Of a stretch of DNA of 64,000 nucleotides, positions 35,305-45,125 are shown piece by piece. The stretch's first letter is position 1. The number at the start of each line of letters is the position of its first letter. The notes beneath the pieces are model-generated. The model had not been told where the DNA came from. It made no database searches and saw nothing but the letters and a program-made list of their open reading frames with translations. Origin of the DNA: Mucilaginibacter sp. OK268 (GTDB lineage: Bacteria; Bacteroidota; Bacteroidia; Sphingobacteriales; Sphingobacteriaceae); the NCBI RefSeq assembly GCF_900103125.1, contig NZ_FNJV01000001.1, positions 1,240,001 through 1,304,000 of the forward strand, written 5' to 3'. Position numbers and translations under genes: made by a program.

Positions 35305-38300
35305 ATGAAAAAAACATTACTCGCATTAATAATGCCCTGTTTGGCTATTGGAGTCAACGCCCGCACAATGGCCGGCTTTAGGGTAGCAGATAATCTGCAC
35401 ATTATAAAAAACAATACCACGAAAACCTTAAATGCGATTGACGCCATTAAAGGAAACGTGAAAGACGCCAGCGGCCAACCGCTTATTGGCGTTAATATAC
35501 AGGTAAAAGGAACCAGCCGGGGGACACAGACCGATGCAAATGGTGCCTTTACTGTACAAGCCAGCGCCGGCGAGGTATTGGTTGTTAGCTACATAGGATA
35601 CGCAAAAAAAGAAGTAACCGTAGCAGGGCCGGCAGTAGCCCTTAATATTGTGCTTTCAGAAGATTCTAAAACACTGGGCGAAGTTGTGGTTACCGCTTTA
35701 GGTATTAAAAAATCCGAAAAATCAATTACATACGCTTCGCAGCAAATAGGTGGCGGTGAGCTTACCCGTGTAAAAAGCGATAACCTGATGAACTCCCTGA
35801 ATGGTAAAATTTCGGGTGTTACGATCTCGCCAAGCGCGTCAGGCGTGGGTGGTTCGGCTAAGGTTATTTTAAGGGGTAATAAATCGGCCGCTGGTAATAA
35901 CCAGCCTTTATACGTAATTGATGGTATACCTATTTCCAACGGTTCCAACTCAAACGGACAACCCAATAACACATTCGGAACCAGCGTTGGGCAAGGTGGC
36001 ATGGCATCAGCAGCATCTACCAACCAGGATGGTGGCGATGGTATATCAAACCTGAATCCCGATGACATCGAAAGTGTTACTATATTAAAAGGTGCTTCCG
36101 CATCAGCATTATATGGTAGCCAGGCGCAAAATGGTGTTATCCTGATCACGACCAAAAAAGGTAAAGCCGGTAAAACCTCTATTAGTTTTACCTCATCAGC
36201 CACAACGGATCATATTGCCTATAAACCTGAGTTTCAAAATTCATATGGGCAAACTCCCGGTGGTGCAGACAGTTGGGGCGCCAAAATATCCAGCGGGCAT
36301 GATAATCTTTCAGAGTTTTACCAAACTGGTACCAATTTTACCAATTCTATAAATCTTTCCGGTGGTTCTGAAATTGCGCAAACATATTTTTCTTACGCCA
36401 ATACTACTGCCAGAGGTGTTGAGCCTGGTAACAAGCTGGTTCGTAACAACCTTAACTTTCGCGAAACCGGTCATTTTTTAAATGATAAATTAACGGTTGA
36501 TGGAAATATCACCTATGTTGATCAGAAAATAAATAACTCACCGGGTCTGGGTTTGTATTTAAATCCTTTAACCGGCTTATACCTATTCCCCCGCGGACGC
36601 GATATCCTTCCATATAAAAATCAATTTGAATTACCACCAGTGCCTATTACTGGAAACGGTGCTCCGACACAGAATTGGCCTTTTAACGAAGATATTCAAC
36701 AAAATCCATGGTGGACAACCCAGCGCGATCCAAACACGGCTCAGCGTAATCGTGTGCTGATAAACGGTAGTGTTAAATATGATTTTAGTAAATGGTTAAG
36801 TCTGCAGGTTAGGGGAAATCTGGACCGTTTTAACGACGTTTATGAGCAGGATCTGTATGCAGGTACCAATCCTGTTTATGCCAAAGCAAATGGTCAGTTA
36901 CTGTTAACCAATCAAACTACCGAGCAAAAATATGGTGACGCGTTACTAACTTTTACAGTGCCTGGTAAATCTGATTTTAAAGTTGATGGTGTTCTTGGTG
37001 CAAGTATAACTGATTCAAAGACAGCTGGTACCATTATAGGCCCAAATTCGCTGAATGCTTACAATGATCCAGGACTTTTAATACCTAATGTATTTTTGCC
37101 CGAAAATCTGGTTTCGGCAGATGGCGCGCCTCCGGTTAATTCGCTTCCGGCAAATCATAACCAAATACAATCATTATTTGCCAATGCTAACTTGTCTTAC
37201 AAAAACTGGGCGTTTTTAACCCTGACAGGCAGGAACGATTGGTCGTCAAATCTGGCATTTACACCTAACAGCTCCTATTTTTATCCTTCTGCAGGTTTGT
37301 CATTCATCTTAAACCAGATGTTTGAATTGCCTAAAGCTATTTCTTATGCTAAAATCAGGGGAACCTATGCAGAAGTTGGTAATACAGTACCATCGTATGT
37401 AACTAACCCGTTAACGCATATTATCCCTGGCGGTGTAGTTTTAAACTCTGTGGCTCCTTTCCCGCAGTTGAAGCCTGAAAGAACAAAATCATTTGAGTTG
37501 GGCTTTGATTCTCGCTTTTTTGATGATGCCTTAACGGTTAATTTTACCTATTACAAATCCAATACAAGAAACCAATTCTTCCGGATCACACCTTCTTTTG
37601 TGACCACTTACTCTCAAGGGTTTGTTAATGCCGGGAATGTTCAAAACTCGGGTATTGAGTTTATGGTGGCTTATGATGTAATTAAAAACAGTTCCTTCAC
37701 CTGGAATACTGCTTTCAATGGATCTACCTTTAATAATAAAGTGATAGATGTTGATTCAAAAGATGGTATCGATCAGTTTATTTTAACAACAAGCTCAAAT
37801 AACTCTTATGAATCTGTACTGGCTAAAGGTGGTTCATACGGTGATATTTATGGAGTTACTTTAAAACATGATGCACAGGGCCGTATTATGGTTGGTGCCG
37901 ATGGAAAACCAATTACAGAAGATGGGTTTAATTATATCGGTAACCCTAATCCCAAATTCCAATTAGGCTGGAATAACACATTCAATTACAAAAAATTCAC
38001 CGTAAGCTTCCTGATTGACGGCAAATTTGGCGGACAAGTATTGTCATTAACGCAAGCTGTAATGGATAAATATGGTGTTTCACAAGTAACAGGTGATGCG
38101 CGTAATGCAGGTAGTGTACAAATTAATGGTGTTGATCCAACTGGTAAAGCAGTTAGCAGCGTTGATCCTAAATTATGGTATACTACTATCGGCGGTCGCG
38201 ATGGTATCTCAAGCCAATACATATACAGCGCCACAGTGGTACGTTTGCGTGAAGCCTCTGTAGGTTATACGTTGCCGCTTACCGGAAGTGTATTTAAAAG

Positions 38301-38463
38301 CCTAAGACTTTCACTAACTGGCAGAAATTTATTGTACTTCCACAAGAAAGCTCCTTATGATCCAGAGGTTACCATGTCAACCGGTAACAGTCTTTCTGGC
38401 GTTGATACCTTTAACCAGCCGGCAACACGTAATATTGGTTTTAACCTGAATGTTACTTTATAA
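35305..38463 (+). CDS. SusC/RagA family TonB-linked outer membrane transporter
   Basis: 1052 residues. An N-terminal signal region is followed by a CarboxypepD_reg-like domain (~50-130: GNVKDASGQPLIGVNIQVKG, VSYIGYAKKEVTV). The plug domain (~130-260) has the SusC signature SLNGKISGVTIS, LRGNKSA, PLYVIDGIPI and TILKGASASALYGSQAQNGVILI. A large 22-strand barrel ends in ATRNIGFNLNVTL. It binds and imports oligosaccharides (or peptides) across the outer membrane, powered by TonB, with the SusD lipoprotein as lid. It sits 18 bp upstream of susD and 44 bp downstream of the ROK regulator, and is likely the uptake system of the adjacent glycosidase set. Confidence 0.95.
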   Translation: MKKTLLALIMPCLAIGVNARTMAGFRVADNLHIIKNNTTKTLNAIDAIKGNVKDASGQPLIGVNIQVKGTSRGTQTDANGAFTVQASAGEVLVVSYIGYAKKEVTVAGPAVALNIVLSEDSKTLGEVVVTALGIKKSEKSITYASQQIGGGELTRVKSDNLMNSLNGKISGVTISPSASGVGGSAKVILRGNKSAAGNNQPLYVIDGIPISNGSNSNGQPNNTFGTSVGQGGMASAASTNQDGGDGISNLNPDDIESVTILKGASASALYGSQAQNGVILITTKKGKAGKTSISFTSSATTDHIAYKPEFQNSYGQTPGGADSWGAKISSGHDNLSEFYQTGTNFTNSINLSGGSEIAQTYFSYANTTARGVEPGNKLVRNNLNFRETGHFLNDKLTVDGNITYVDQKINNSPGLGLYLNPLTGLYLFPRGRDILPYKNQFELPPVPITGNGAPTQNWPFNEDIQQNPWWTTQRDPNTAQRNRVLINGSVKYDFSKWLSLQVRGNLDRFNDVYEQDLYAGTNPVYAKANGQLLLTNQTTEQKYGDALLTFTVPGKSDFKVDGVLGASITDSKTAGTIIGPNSLNAYNDPGLLIPNVFLPENLVSADGAPPVNSLPANHNQIQSLFANANLSYKNWAFLTLTGRNDWSSNLAFTPNSSYFYPSAGLSFILNQMFELPKAISYAKIRGTYAEVGNTVPSYVTNPLTHIIPGGVVLNSVAPFPQLKPERTKSFELGFDSRFFDDALTVNFTYYKSNTRNQFFRITPSFVTTYSQGFVNAGNVQNSGIEFMVAYDVIKNSSFTWNTAFNGSTFNNKVIDVDSKDGIDQFILTTSSNNSYESVLAKGGSYGDIYGVTLKHDAQGRIMVGADGKPITEDGFNYIGNPNPKFQLGWNNTFNYKKFTVSFLIDGKFGGQVLSLTQAVMDKYGVSQVTGDARNAGSVQINGVDPTGKAVSSVDPKLWYTTIGGRDGISSQYIYSATVVRLREASVGYTLPLTGSVFKSLRLSLTGRNLLYFHKKAPYDPEVTMSTGNSLSGVDTFNQPATRNIGFNLNVTL

Positions 38464-38480
38464 AATATTCACTTTTAAAA

Positions 38481-40088
38481 ATGAAAGTAATGAAAACACA
38501 TTATAAATTAATTGTACGCTCCGGCTTTAACTACGGGATGGCCGGGCTGCTTGCAATGGTAATATTTACTTTTACCAGTTGTAAAAAGAACTTCGAAAAA
38601 TTCAATACAGATAATACAGGTGTTAAGGATTACCCTGTTGGTTTGGTATTTCCAGGGTTACAATATTCAGTTTTTAATGAAGAGGGCGGGTATCAGCTTG
38701 ATCAGAACCTGAATGCCGATTGCTATTCGGGCTATATGATGTCTCCAAACCCATTCAGGGGAAACATTAACAACCTGAACTATAGTTTAGTTGATGGCTG
38801 GAACCAGCAGATTTTTATCGATTCCTATTCAACCTCCTTATTCGCTGTTAATGGTATTGCCAAAACTGGCGCCAAAGCCAATCTTCCGGATTTTTGGGCG
38901 ATAGCCCTGATATTAAAAGTAGAGATTATGGATAGGGTAACCGATAAATACGGGCCGATAGCTTATAGTAAAGCAGGTTCTGTTATATTGAATACGCCCT
39001 ATGATAGTCAGCAAGCCGTTTACAATCGGTTCTTTTTGGAATTGGATACAGCCGCGGCTAATTTAAATACATTTATTGCAGCTAATCCTGGCAAAACGCC
39101 TTTTGCAACATATGACAGGGTTTATGGTGGCGATTATACCAAATGGCTTAAATTTGCTAACTCGTTACGGTTACGCCTGGCTATGCACCTTACTAAAATA
39201 GATCAGACAACCGCTCAGGCGCAAGCTCAAAAAGCTTTGACGGCTCCTGGTGGTTTGCTTACAACTAATGATGACAATGCCGGCATTTCTGGCTCAGGAT
39301 ACCATAATCCACTTTTTACAATTACCACGAGCTGGACTGATATAGCAGCCGGAGCTTCTTTGGAATCATATATGGTAGGATATAAGGATCCGCGTTTGCC
39401 TAAATACCTGTCGCCGGCTACCGATACGCATTTTGCCGGTCAGTATAAAGGTATCCGTATAGGTTCGGCAGTTACCGCAAAGCCTGGTTACAACGGCTTC
39501 TCTGTTTTAAATCCAAACACTATTGTGGCATCTGGATCGCCTATGATGATGATGACCGCTGCCGAAGTCTGGTTTCTGAAAGCAGAAGCAGCGTTGCGCA
39601 ACTGGCCGGGTGCGGGTGACGTAAAAACCAATTACGAAACCGGTATAAATACATCCTTAGCTCAATGGGGAGTTTCAGGTGGTAGTTATGTTAGTGATGC
39701 GGTTAGTAAGCCTAAGGATTATGTAGATCCTTTGAATGCTGCTAATAATGCAACCGCGGTTTCATCGATTACAGTTGCCTGGAACGCAGGGGCTACTAAC
39801 GAGCAAAAACTGGAGCGGATCATTACCCAGAAATGGCTGGCTATGTTCCCGGAGGGTCAGGAAGCATGGACAGAGTTTCGCAGAACCGGTTATCCTAAAT
39901 TATTTACGGTTGTAAATAATAATAGCAGCGGAACGATTGATACTCAAATCCAGATCCGTAGGCTGGCATACCCTCAAAATGAATATACGACCAATGGAGC
40001 CGAAGTGCAAAAGGCCGTTACCTTACTGGGAGGCCCGGATAATGGTGGCACAAGAGTATGGTGGGATGTAAACAAAGCAAATTTTTAA
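38481..40088 (+). CDS. SusD/RagB family nutrient-binding lipoprotein
   Basis: 535 residues. The N-terminus carries a lipoprotein signal with lipobox TFTSC at residue ~34; a second ATG three codons in (38490) is possible. The SusD-like TPR-rich fold is seen from FEKFNTDNTGV onward, with GDYTKWLKFANSLRLRLAMHL, TAAEVWFLKAEAALR, TNEQKLERIITQKWLAMFPEGQEAWTEFRRTGYP in the typical positions for the SusD_2 group. It caps the SusC barrel and captures glycan. It is the last gene of the unit and is followed by a strong terminator. Confidence 0.94.
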   Translation: MKVMKTHYKLIVRSGFNYGMAGLLAMVIFTFTSCKKNFEKFNTDNTGVKDYPVGLVFPGLQYSVFNEEGGYQLDQNLNADCYSGYMMSPNPFRGNINNLNYSLVDGWNQQIFIDSYSTSLFAVNGIAKTGAKANLPDFWAIALILKVEIMDRVTDKYGPIAYSKAGSVILNTPYDSQQAVYNRFFLELDTAAANLNTFIAANPGKTPFATYDRVYGGDYTKWLKFANSLRLRLAMHLTKIDQTTAQAQAQKALTAPGGLLTTNDDNAGISGSGYHNPLFTITTSWTDIAAGASLESYMVGYKDPRLPKYLSPATDTHFAGQYKGIRIGSAVTAKPGYNGFSVLNPNTIVASGSPMMMMTAAEVWFLKAEAALRNWPGAGDVKTNYETGINTSLAQWGVSGGSYVSDAVSKPKDYVDPLNAANNATAVSSITVAWNAGATNEQKLERIITQKWLAMFPEGQEAWTEFRRTGYPKLFTVVNNNSSGTIDTQIQIRRLAYPQNEYTTNGAEVQKAVTLLGGPDNGGTRVWWDVNKANF

Positions 40089-40129
40089 TTGAAGCATTAA
40101 AGCAGCATCCAAATGCTGGTTATCTTATA

Positions 40130-40166
40130 AAAACAAAGTGGCCCTTATATGGCGCCACTTTGTTTT
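40130..40166. terminator. Bidirectional intrinsic terminator after susD
   Basis: AAAACAAAGTGGC pairs perfectly with GCCACTTTGTTTT (13 bp stem, 11-base loop). The T-run follows on the plus strand and the A-run precedes it, so it can serve both susD and the convergent SDR gene, whose stop is at 40181. Confidence 0.85.
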
Positions 40167-40180
40167 ATTGATGTTGACAA

Positions 40181-40984
40181 TTATGTTAAAGAATAGCTTT
40201 TAACCTTGTTTTTAAACATATTGGCAACAATACCTATAATGGTTCGGCGGGGCAGGAAGCGTGAAGATAGGGATTGTATATAATTGTTGAAGCTGCCTGT
40301 TACGGTATAGTTTCTCCCCTTCATGAAGGCTGCAATACCTTCTTTAGCAACTTGTTGCGGAGTTGCATAGGTCTGCCCCTCCGTTTGGGCATTCGCAACT
40401 TCAGAAAAAAGAGTTTTAGTATTTCCCGGGCATACGGCTGTAATGGTGATGCCTTTATCCTTGTATTCGCCAAACAAAGCCTCCGAGAAACTGAGCACAA
40501 AGGCTTTTGTAGCACAATAAACGGCAATATAGGGTGTAGGTTGAAATGATCCGGTTGAGCCTATGTTGATAATGCCGCCGCTTTTATTTTTAAGCATCTG
40601 TGGTAAAAAAAGATGGGATAGCTTTACTGTGGCATCTATGTTTAAGGCAATCATTTCGGTATAGGTTTGTTTTTCTTCATCAAGAAAATTGGCCCATTTG
40701 CCAAACCCGGCATTATTTACCAAAATGTCTACATGGAGTTTGTCATTCCAGATTTCCTGCGCTATCTTGTCGGCGGCAGAGGGGGAGGTAAGATCAGCTG
40801 TGATGATCTTTACGTCGACAGCATGCTCTTTTCTGATCTCGGCTGCAACTTTAGCCAGTTTATCACCTGACCGGGCAGTTAAAATAAGGTTAAGGCCCAT
40901 TTGTCCGAACTGTCGGGCAAAGGCTTCGCCAATTCCAGAAGAGGCTCCTGTTATTAGTGCTGTTTTATTTTTTAATGATTTCAT
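40181..40984 (-). CDS. Short-chain dehydrogenase/reductase (classical SDR)
   Basis: 267 residues. The Rossmann NADP(H) motif TGASSGIG (~12-19), the structural NNAG motif, the catalytic Ser (INIGSTGSF) and YCATK (Tyr and Lys) are all present; TARSGDK after strand 2 favours NADPH. The C-terminal ~40 residues are basic and hydrophobic (SRFLPRRTIIGIV), as in the DltE/YqjQ-like group with a membrane-associating tail. The substrate is unknown. Its neighbour on the right, in the same direction 80 bp upstream, is a Crp/Fnr regulator. Confidence 0.9.
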   Translation of the reverse strand: MKSLKNKTALITGASSGIGEAFARQFGQMGLNLILTARSGDKLAKVAAEIRKEHAVDVKIITADLTSPSAADKIAQEIWNDKLHVDILVNNAGFGKWANFLDEEKQTYTEMIALNIDATVKLSHLFLPQMLKNKSGGIINIGSTGSFQPTPYIAVYCATKAFVLSFSEALFGEYKDKGITITAVCPGNTKTLFSEVANAQTEGQTYATPQQVAKEGIAAFMKGRNYTVTGSFNNYIQSLSSRFLPRRTIIGIVANMFKNKVKSYSLT

Positions 40985-41064
40985 ATTATTAGCTTTTACA
41001 GCTGCAATAGTATATCATTAAAATACGAGATTGCTTAACCTATGTTAGGAAATTAAAAAAGTGA

Positions 41065-41658
41065 TCAAATCAGTTGACCAGCTACAGATCTGCGTATGCG
41101 ACTAAGTGATTCCGGTTTTACGCCTATAAAAGATGCAATATATTGTAAGGGAATATTGTGGATAAAATCTGGATGTTGTTTCATGAGTTGCAAGTATCTT
41201 TCCTCGGCGGTTTTGCTAACAAGATCCCGGGTACGTTGTGAATTGTAAAATGCCACGTGCTCATTGATGATGCGGCCCGCATCGGCCCATTTTGGATAAA
41301 GTTGGAATAGTGACTCCAGTTTTTCTTTTTTTATTCGCAGTAGATCACAATCTGTTATGCATTCCAGTTGCTCCTGTGAGGGCGTACCTGAGATATAGCT
41401 GCCAAATGCTGTCATAAAACCCAGGGGGCAATTGATCTGATTGGTTATCTCCTGACCATCTGTGTAGTAGTAAGTCCTTAGATATCCTGAATTTATAAAG
41501 TACATATACCGGGCGAATCCTTGGTGCTTAACAAGTACAGATCGTTTTTGATAGCTCACAGGCTCAAAATTTTCAACAATAATATCCTTGTCATTGTTGT
41601 CAATGAAAATCAGTCCCGAAAGCAGATCTATCAATTTTTGATGTTGTTGGAGCTCCAT
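41065..41658 (-). CDS. Crp/Fnr family transcriptional regulator
   Basis: 197 residues. A cyclic-nucleotide-binding-type jelly roll (~10-125: SVLVKHQGFARYMYFINSGYLR pattern, then INCPLGFMTAFGS) is followed by a dimer helix and a short C-terminal helix-turn-helix (IPLQYIASFIGVKPESLSRIRR, ~168-190). It belongs to the Bacteroidota group of Crp-like proteins that lack the arginine needed for cAMP binding, so the effector is unclear. It is divergent from the glycerol operon and may regulate it, or the SDR gene downstream of it. Confidence 0.85.
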   Translation of the reverse strand: MELQQHQKLIDLLSGLIFIDNNDKDIIVENFEPVSYQKRSVLVKHQGFARYMYFINSGYLRTYYYTDGQEITNQINCPLGFMTAFGSYISGTPSQEQLECITDCDLLRIKKEKLESLFQLYPKWADAGRIINEHVAFYNSQRTRDLVSKTAEERYLQLMKQHPDFIHNIPLQYIASFIGVKPESLSRIRRSVAGQLI

Positions 41659-41865
41659 ATATAAAATTATAACAATTTGCCTGTTATATGGTCATTCTTT
41701 TTCAAGATTTGGTTTGGGTAGCTCTTTATTGTTTGTGTTGTATTGTTTAATTTGTTTCGTTTTATTTCAATTGTATTTCATTTTGTATTGTTTTGATGAA
41801 TTATTCATTTGTAAATAGCTTTTTTGTTCTCTTTTTGTGAAAAATTAATTATTAGTTAGTTTTGT

Positions 41866-41897
41866 TTTGTTTCTAATTGTTATTATTTATAATTTTG
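41866..41897 (+). promoter_or_regulatory. Probable promoter of the glycerol operon
   Basis: TTTG at 41866-41869 and TAATTTTG at 41890-41897, 20 bases apart, match the Bacteroidota promoter consensus TTG-N19-21-TAnnTTTG. They lie 46 bp before the chosen glpD start. The wider region 41659-41943 is T/G-rich with repeated TTTG and TATTGT words and no gene. Confidence 0.6.
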
Positions 41898-41943
41898 ATA
41901 TGTGAATCGAAACTGATTGATAAAATATAACTATATAAAAATC

Positions 41944-43542
41944 ATGGTTGCAACTAACAGAAGCGATATTGTAAAATCCATAGCCGATCCTGATAAAATT
42001 TGGGATGTGGTGATAGTAGGTGGTGGCGCCACTGGTTTAGGCGCTGCGGTTGATGCTGCCTCCAGAGGCTATAAAACCCTGCTATTAGAACAGGCTGATT
42101 TTGCAAAAGGTACATCCAGCCGGAGTACTAAACTGGTACACGGTGGTGTGCGTTATCTTGCCCAGGGTGATATTGGCCTGGTGCGTGAAGCTTTGCATGA
42201 ACGCGGTCTGTTGCTTAAAAATGCACCTCACCTGGTAAAAAACGAATCATTTGTTATTCCTAACTATGAATGGTGGGGTGGCGCTTTTTATACTATTGGC
42301 CTAACCCTTTATGATCTGTTAGCTGGCAAGCTTGGTTTTGGCCGCGCAAAACATATCTCCAAAAAAGAGGTGATCAGTAAGCTCCCCACCATCAATCAAA
42401 AAGGTTTACGGGGTGGGGTAGTGTATCATGATGGTCAGTTTGATGATTCACGGCTTGCAATTAACCTTGCGCAAACCTCACTTGAGCAAGGTGCTACCGT
42501 ACTGAATTACTTTCGCGTGGTTAGCTTGATTAAAAACGATCAACAGAAAATTGCCGGTGTAATTACCACCGATATGGAGACTGACCAAACCTATACCATA
42601 AAATGTAAAACAGTTATTAATGCCACTGGTGTATTTGTTGATGATCTGTTGCAGATGGATAAACCTGGCAAAAAGCCACTAGTTAGGCCAAGCCAGGGTG
42701 TGCACCTGGTGCTCGATCGGTCATTTATGCCAGGCGAGGATGCCATCATGATCCCTAAAACGGAAGACGGCCGGGTGCTATTTGCCGTTCCGTGGCATGA
42801 TAAATTAGTTGTAGGTACAACGGATACCCCGCTTAATGAACATAGCCTTGAACCTCGGGCATTGGAAGAAGAGATCGACTTTATTATACGCACCGCTGAA
42901 AAATACCTGACCAAAGCGCCAACCCGTAAGGATGTGCTCAGTGTATTTGCCGGTTTGCGCCCATTGGCTGCTCCGGAAAGTGATTCATCCAAAACAAAGG
43001 AAATTTCACGTAGTCATAAGCTGCTGGTATCCGATTCTGGACTGATCACCATTACCGGGGGTAAATGGACAACCTACCGCAGGATGGGAGAAGATACGAT
43101 TAATAAAGCTATTGAGGTAGGTAAACTAGGTCCCAAACCAAGTGTTACTAAAGACCTGTCGATACACGGCAGTAAACTCAACGTAAACCGGAATGATCAT
43201 TTATATGTGTATGGCAGTGATGAAGATGCTTTGCTGTCACTGGTAAATGAAAACGCGGAATGGGGTAAAAAAATGCACCCAGATATGCCTTATATACAGG
43301 CAGAGGTGGTATGGGGAGTAAGGCATGAGATGGCCCGCAATGTAGAAGATATTCTGGCGCGCCGTGTACGGTCCTTATTCCTCAATGCGCGTGCCGCTAT
43401 TGATATGGCCCCGATTGTGGCCAGCCTGATAGCCCAAGAATTGAACAAAGACGCCGCCTGGGAGAAGGAACAGGTTGCATCTTTTACCGCTTTAGCCAAC
43501 GGTTACCTGCTTGAGCCTTATCAAACCAAACCAATACAATAG
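41944..43542 (+). CDS. glpD: Aerobic glycerol-3-phosphate dehydrogenase
   Basis: 532 residues from ATG 41944; an upstream TTG at 41917 would add nine residues but the ATG fits the promoter and family length. The FAD-binding motif DVVIVGGGATGLGAAVDAASRG lies near residue 23. Other signatures are GTSSRSTKLVHGGVRYL, GVVYHDGQFDDSRLAINL and TITGGKWTTYRRMGEDTI, and a C-terminal helical cap domain ends the protein. It oxidises glycerol-3-phosphate to dihydroxyacetone phosphate and passes electrons to quinone at the inner membrane. First gene of a glpD-glpK-glpF unit; 42 bp to glpK. Confidence 0.95.
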   Translation: MVATNRSDIVKSIADPDKIWDVVIVGGGATGLGAAVDAASRGYKTLLLEQADFAKGTSSRSTKLVHGGVRYLAQGDIGLVREALHERGLLLKNAPHLVKNESFVIPNYEWWGGAFYTIGLTLYDLLAGKLGFGRAKHISKKEVISKLPTINQKGLRGGVVYHDGQFDDSRLAINLAQTSLEQGATVLNYFRVVSLIKNDQQKIAGVITTDMETDQTYTIKCKTVINATGVFVDDLLQMDKPGKKPLVRPSQGVHLVLDRSFMPGEDAIMIPKTEDGRVLFAVPWHDKLVVGTTDTPLNEHSLEPRALEEEIDFIIRTAEKYLTKAPTRKDVLSVFAGLRPLAAPESDSSKTKEISRSHKLLVSDSGLITITGGKWTTYRRMGEDTINKAIEVGKLGPKPSVTKDLSIHGSKLNVNRNDHLYVYGSDEDALLSLVNENAEWGKKMHPDMPYIQAEVVWGVRHEMARNVEDILARRVRSLFLNARAAIDMAPIVASLIAQELNKDAAWEKEQVASFTALANGYLLEPYQTKPIQ

Positions 43543-43584
43543 ATAGTCAATTAATTATATCCAAACCAGTGAAAAACGTAAATT

Positions 43585-45090
43585 ATGGAAGATTACATTT
43601 TAGCATTAGACCAGGGAACTACCAGCTCAAGAGCTATAGTATTTGATCACAAAGGGCAAATTAAATCTGTTGCCCAAAAAGAATTTAAACAGATATTCCC
43701 GCAATCGGGTTGGGTTGAACACGATCCGAATGAGATCTGGTCGACTCAGGCCAGTGTAGCAGCAGAAGCCACCGTTAAGATGGGCATAAACGGTACCAAT
43801 TTGAAAGCTATAGGTATTACCAACCAACGTGAAACCACTATTGTGTGGGATCGTAATACAGGTGAGCCTGTATATAATGCTATTGTTTGGCAGGATCGCC
43901 GTACGGCTGCTTTTTGCGACAAATTAAAACAGGATGGGCACGAGGATATGATCCGTTCCAAAACAGGACTGGTGATCGATGCCTATTTTTCCGGATCAAA
44001 GATCAGGTGGATTTTGGATAATGTAGAAGGTGCCCGTGCAAGGGCCGAGAAAGGCGAACTGGCATTTGGTACGGTAGATAGCTGGTTGGTATGGAAATTT
44101 ACCCGTGGACATGTGCACATTACGGATGTTACCAATGCCTGTCGTACGATGCTTTTCAACATCCAAACTCAGGAATGGGATGATGAGCTGATCGCTTTAT
44201 TGGGTATACCAAAAAGTATGTTGCCCGAGGTAAAACAATCCAGTGAGGTATATGGCGAAACGGCAACAACCATTTTTGCCTCCAAAGTTCCTATAGCGGG
44301 CATAGCTGGCGATCAGCATGCGGCACTTTTTGGCCAGATGTGTATTGAAAAGGCCATGGTTAAAAACACCTACGGAACAGGCTGCTTTATGCTGATGAAT
44401 ATTGGCGATAAATTTATTGAATCAAAAAATAACCTGTTGACTACCATTGCCTGGAAAATTAACGGGAAGATACAATACGCTTTTGAGGGCAGTATATTTA
44501 TTGGTGGTGCCGTTGTACAATGGTTGCGAGATGGCTTGGGTATTATCAAAACATCTGCCGACGTAGAAAAACTGGCTTTGGCTGTTGAGGATACGCAGGG
44601 TGTTTATTTTGTTCCTGCCTTTGCCGGCCTGGGTGCACCTTACTGGAAACCTGATGTACGGGGGACTATTGTTGGCCTGAGCCGGGGAACCACAGCATCG
44701 CACATTGCCAGGGCAGCTTTGGAATCTATAGCTTATCAAACTATGGATGTACTCAAAGCGATGGAGGCTGATAGTGGGATGGAAATTAAAGAATTAAGAG
44801 TTGATGGCGGTGCTACGGCGAATGATCTGCTGATGCAGTTTCAATCAAACTTGCTCAATTGTAAAGTGATCAGGCCAAACGTGGTAGAAACAACGGCTCT
44901 GGGTGCTGCATATCTGGCAGGTTTGGCGGTTGGTTACTGGGAAAGCGTAGAGGAAATACAACAGTTGTGGAAATCAGAAAAGGAATTTACACCCGAAGCT
45001 GATCTACCTGCAATTAAACAAGGGATCAAAGGCTGGAAAAAAGCTATTCATGCTGCCCAGTCCTGGACTGATGAACTGCCAGAGGCTTAA
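43585..45090 (+). CDS. glpK: Glycerol kinase
   Basis: 501 residues, full length for the FGGY family. The N-terminus [17 protein letters not shown] is the phosphate-binding loop. [34 protein letters not shown], the MLFNI region, [26 protein letters not shown], and the C-terminal [20 protein letters not shown] are typical of GlpK. It phosphorylates glycerol to glycerol-3-phosphate, the substrate of the upstream glpD product. Second gene of the operon. Confidence 0.97.
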   Translation: MEDYILALDQGTTSSRAIVFDHKGQIKSVAQKEFKQIFPQSGWVEHDPNEIWSTQASVAAEATVKMGINGTNLKAIGITNQRETTIVWDRNTGEPVYNAIVWQDRRTAAFCDKLKQDGHEDMIRSKTGLVIDAYFSGSKIRWILDNVEGARARAEKGELAFGTVDSWLVWKFTRGHVHITDVTNACRTMLFNIQTQEWDDELIALLGIPKSMLPEVKQSSEVYGETATTIFASKVPIAGIAGDQHAALFGQMCIEKAMVKNTYGTGCFMLMNIGDKFIESKNNLLTTIAWKINGKIQYAFEGSIFIGGAVVQWLRDGLGIIKTSADVEKLALAVEDTQGVYFVPAFAGLGAPYWKPDVRGTIVGLSRGTTASHIARAALESIAYQTMDVLKAMEADSGMEIKELRVDGGATANDLLMQFQSNLLNCKVIRPNVVETTALGAAYLAGLAVGYWESVEEIQQLWKSEKEFTPEADLPAIKQGIKGWKKAIHAAQSWTDELPEA

Positions 45091-45125
45091 TTAATTGATT
45101 ATTCACTATTAATTTTAATATCAAT

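Noticed and set aside
35589-36203. 204-codon minus-strand frame inside susC
   Set aside because: Antisense of the SusC plug region; low-complexity Pro/Leu/Ser composition typical of shadows.
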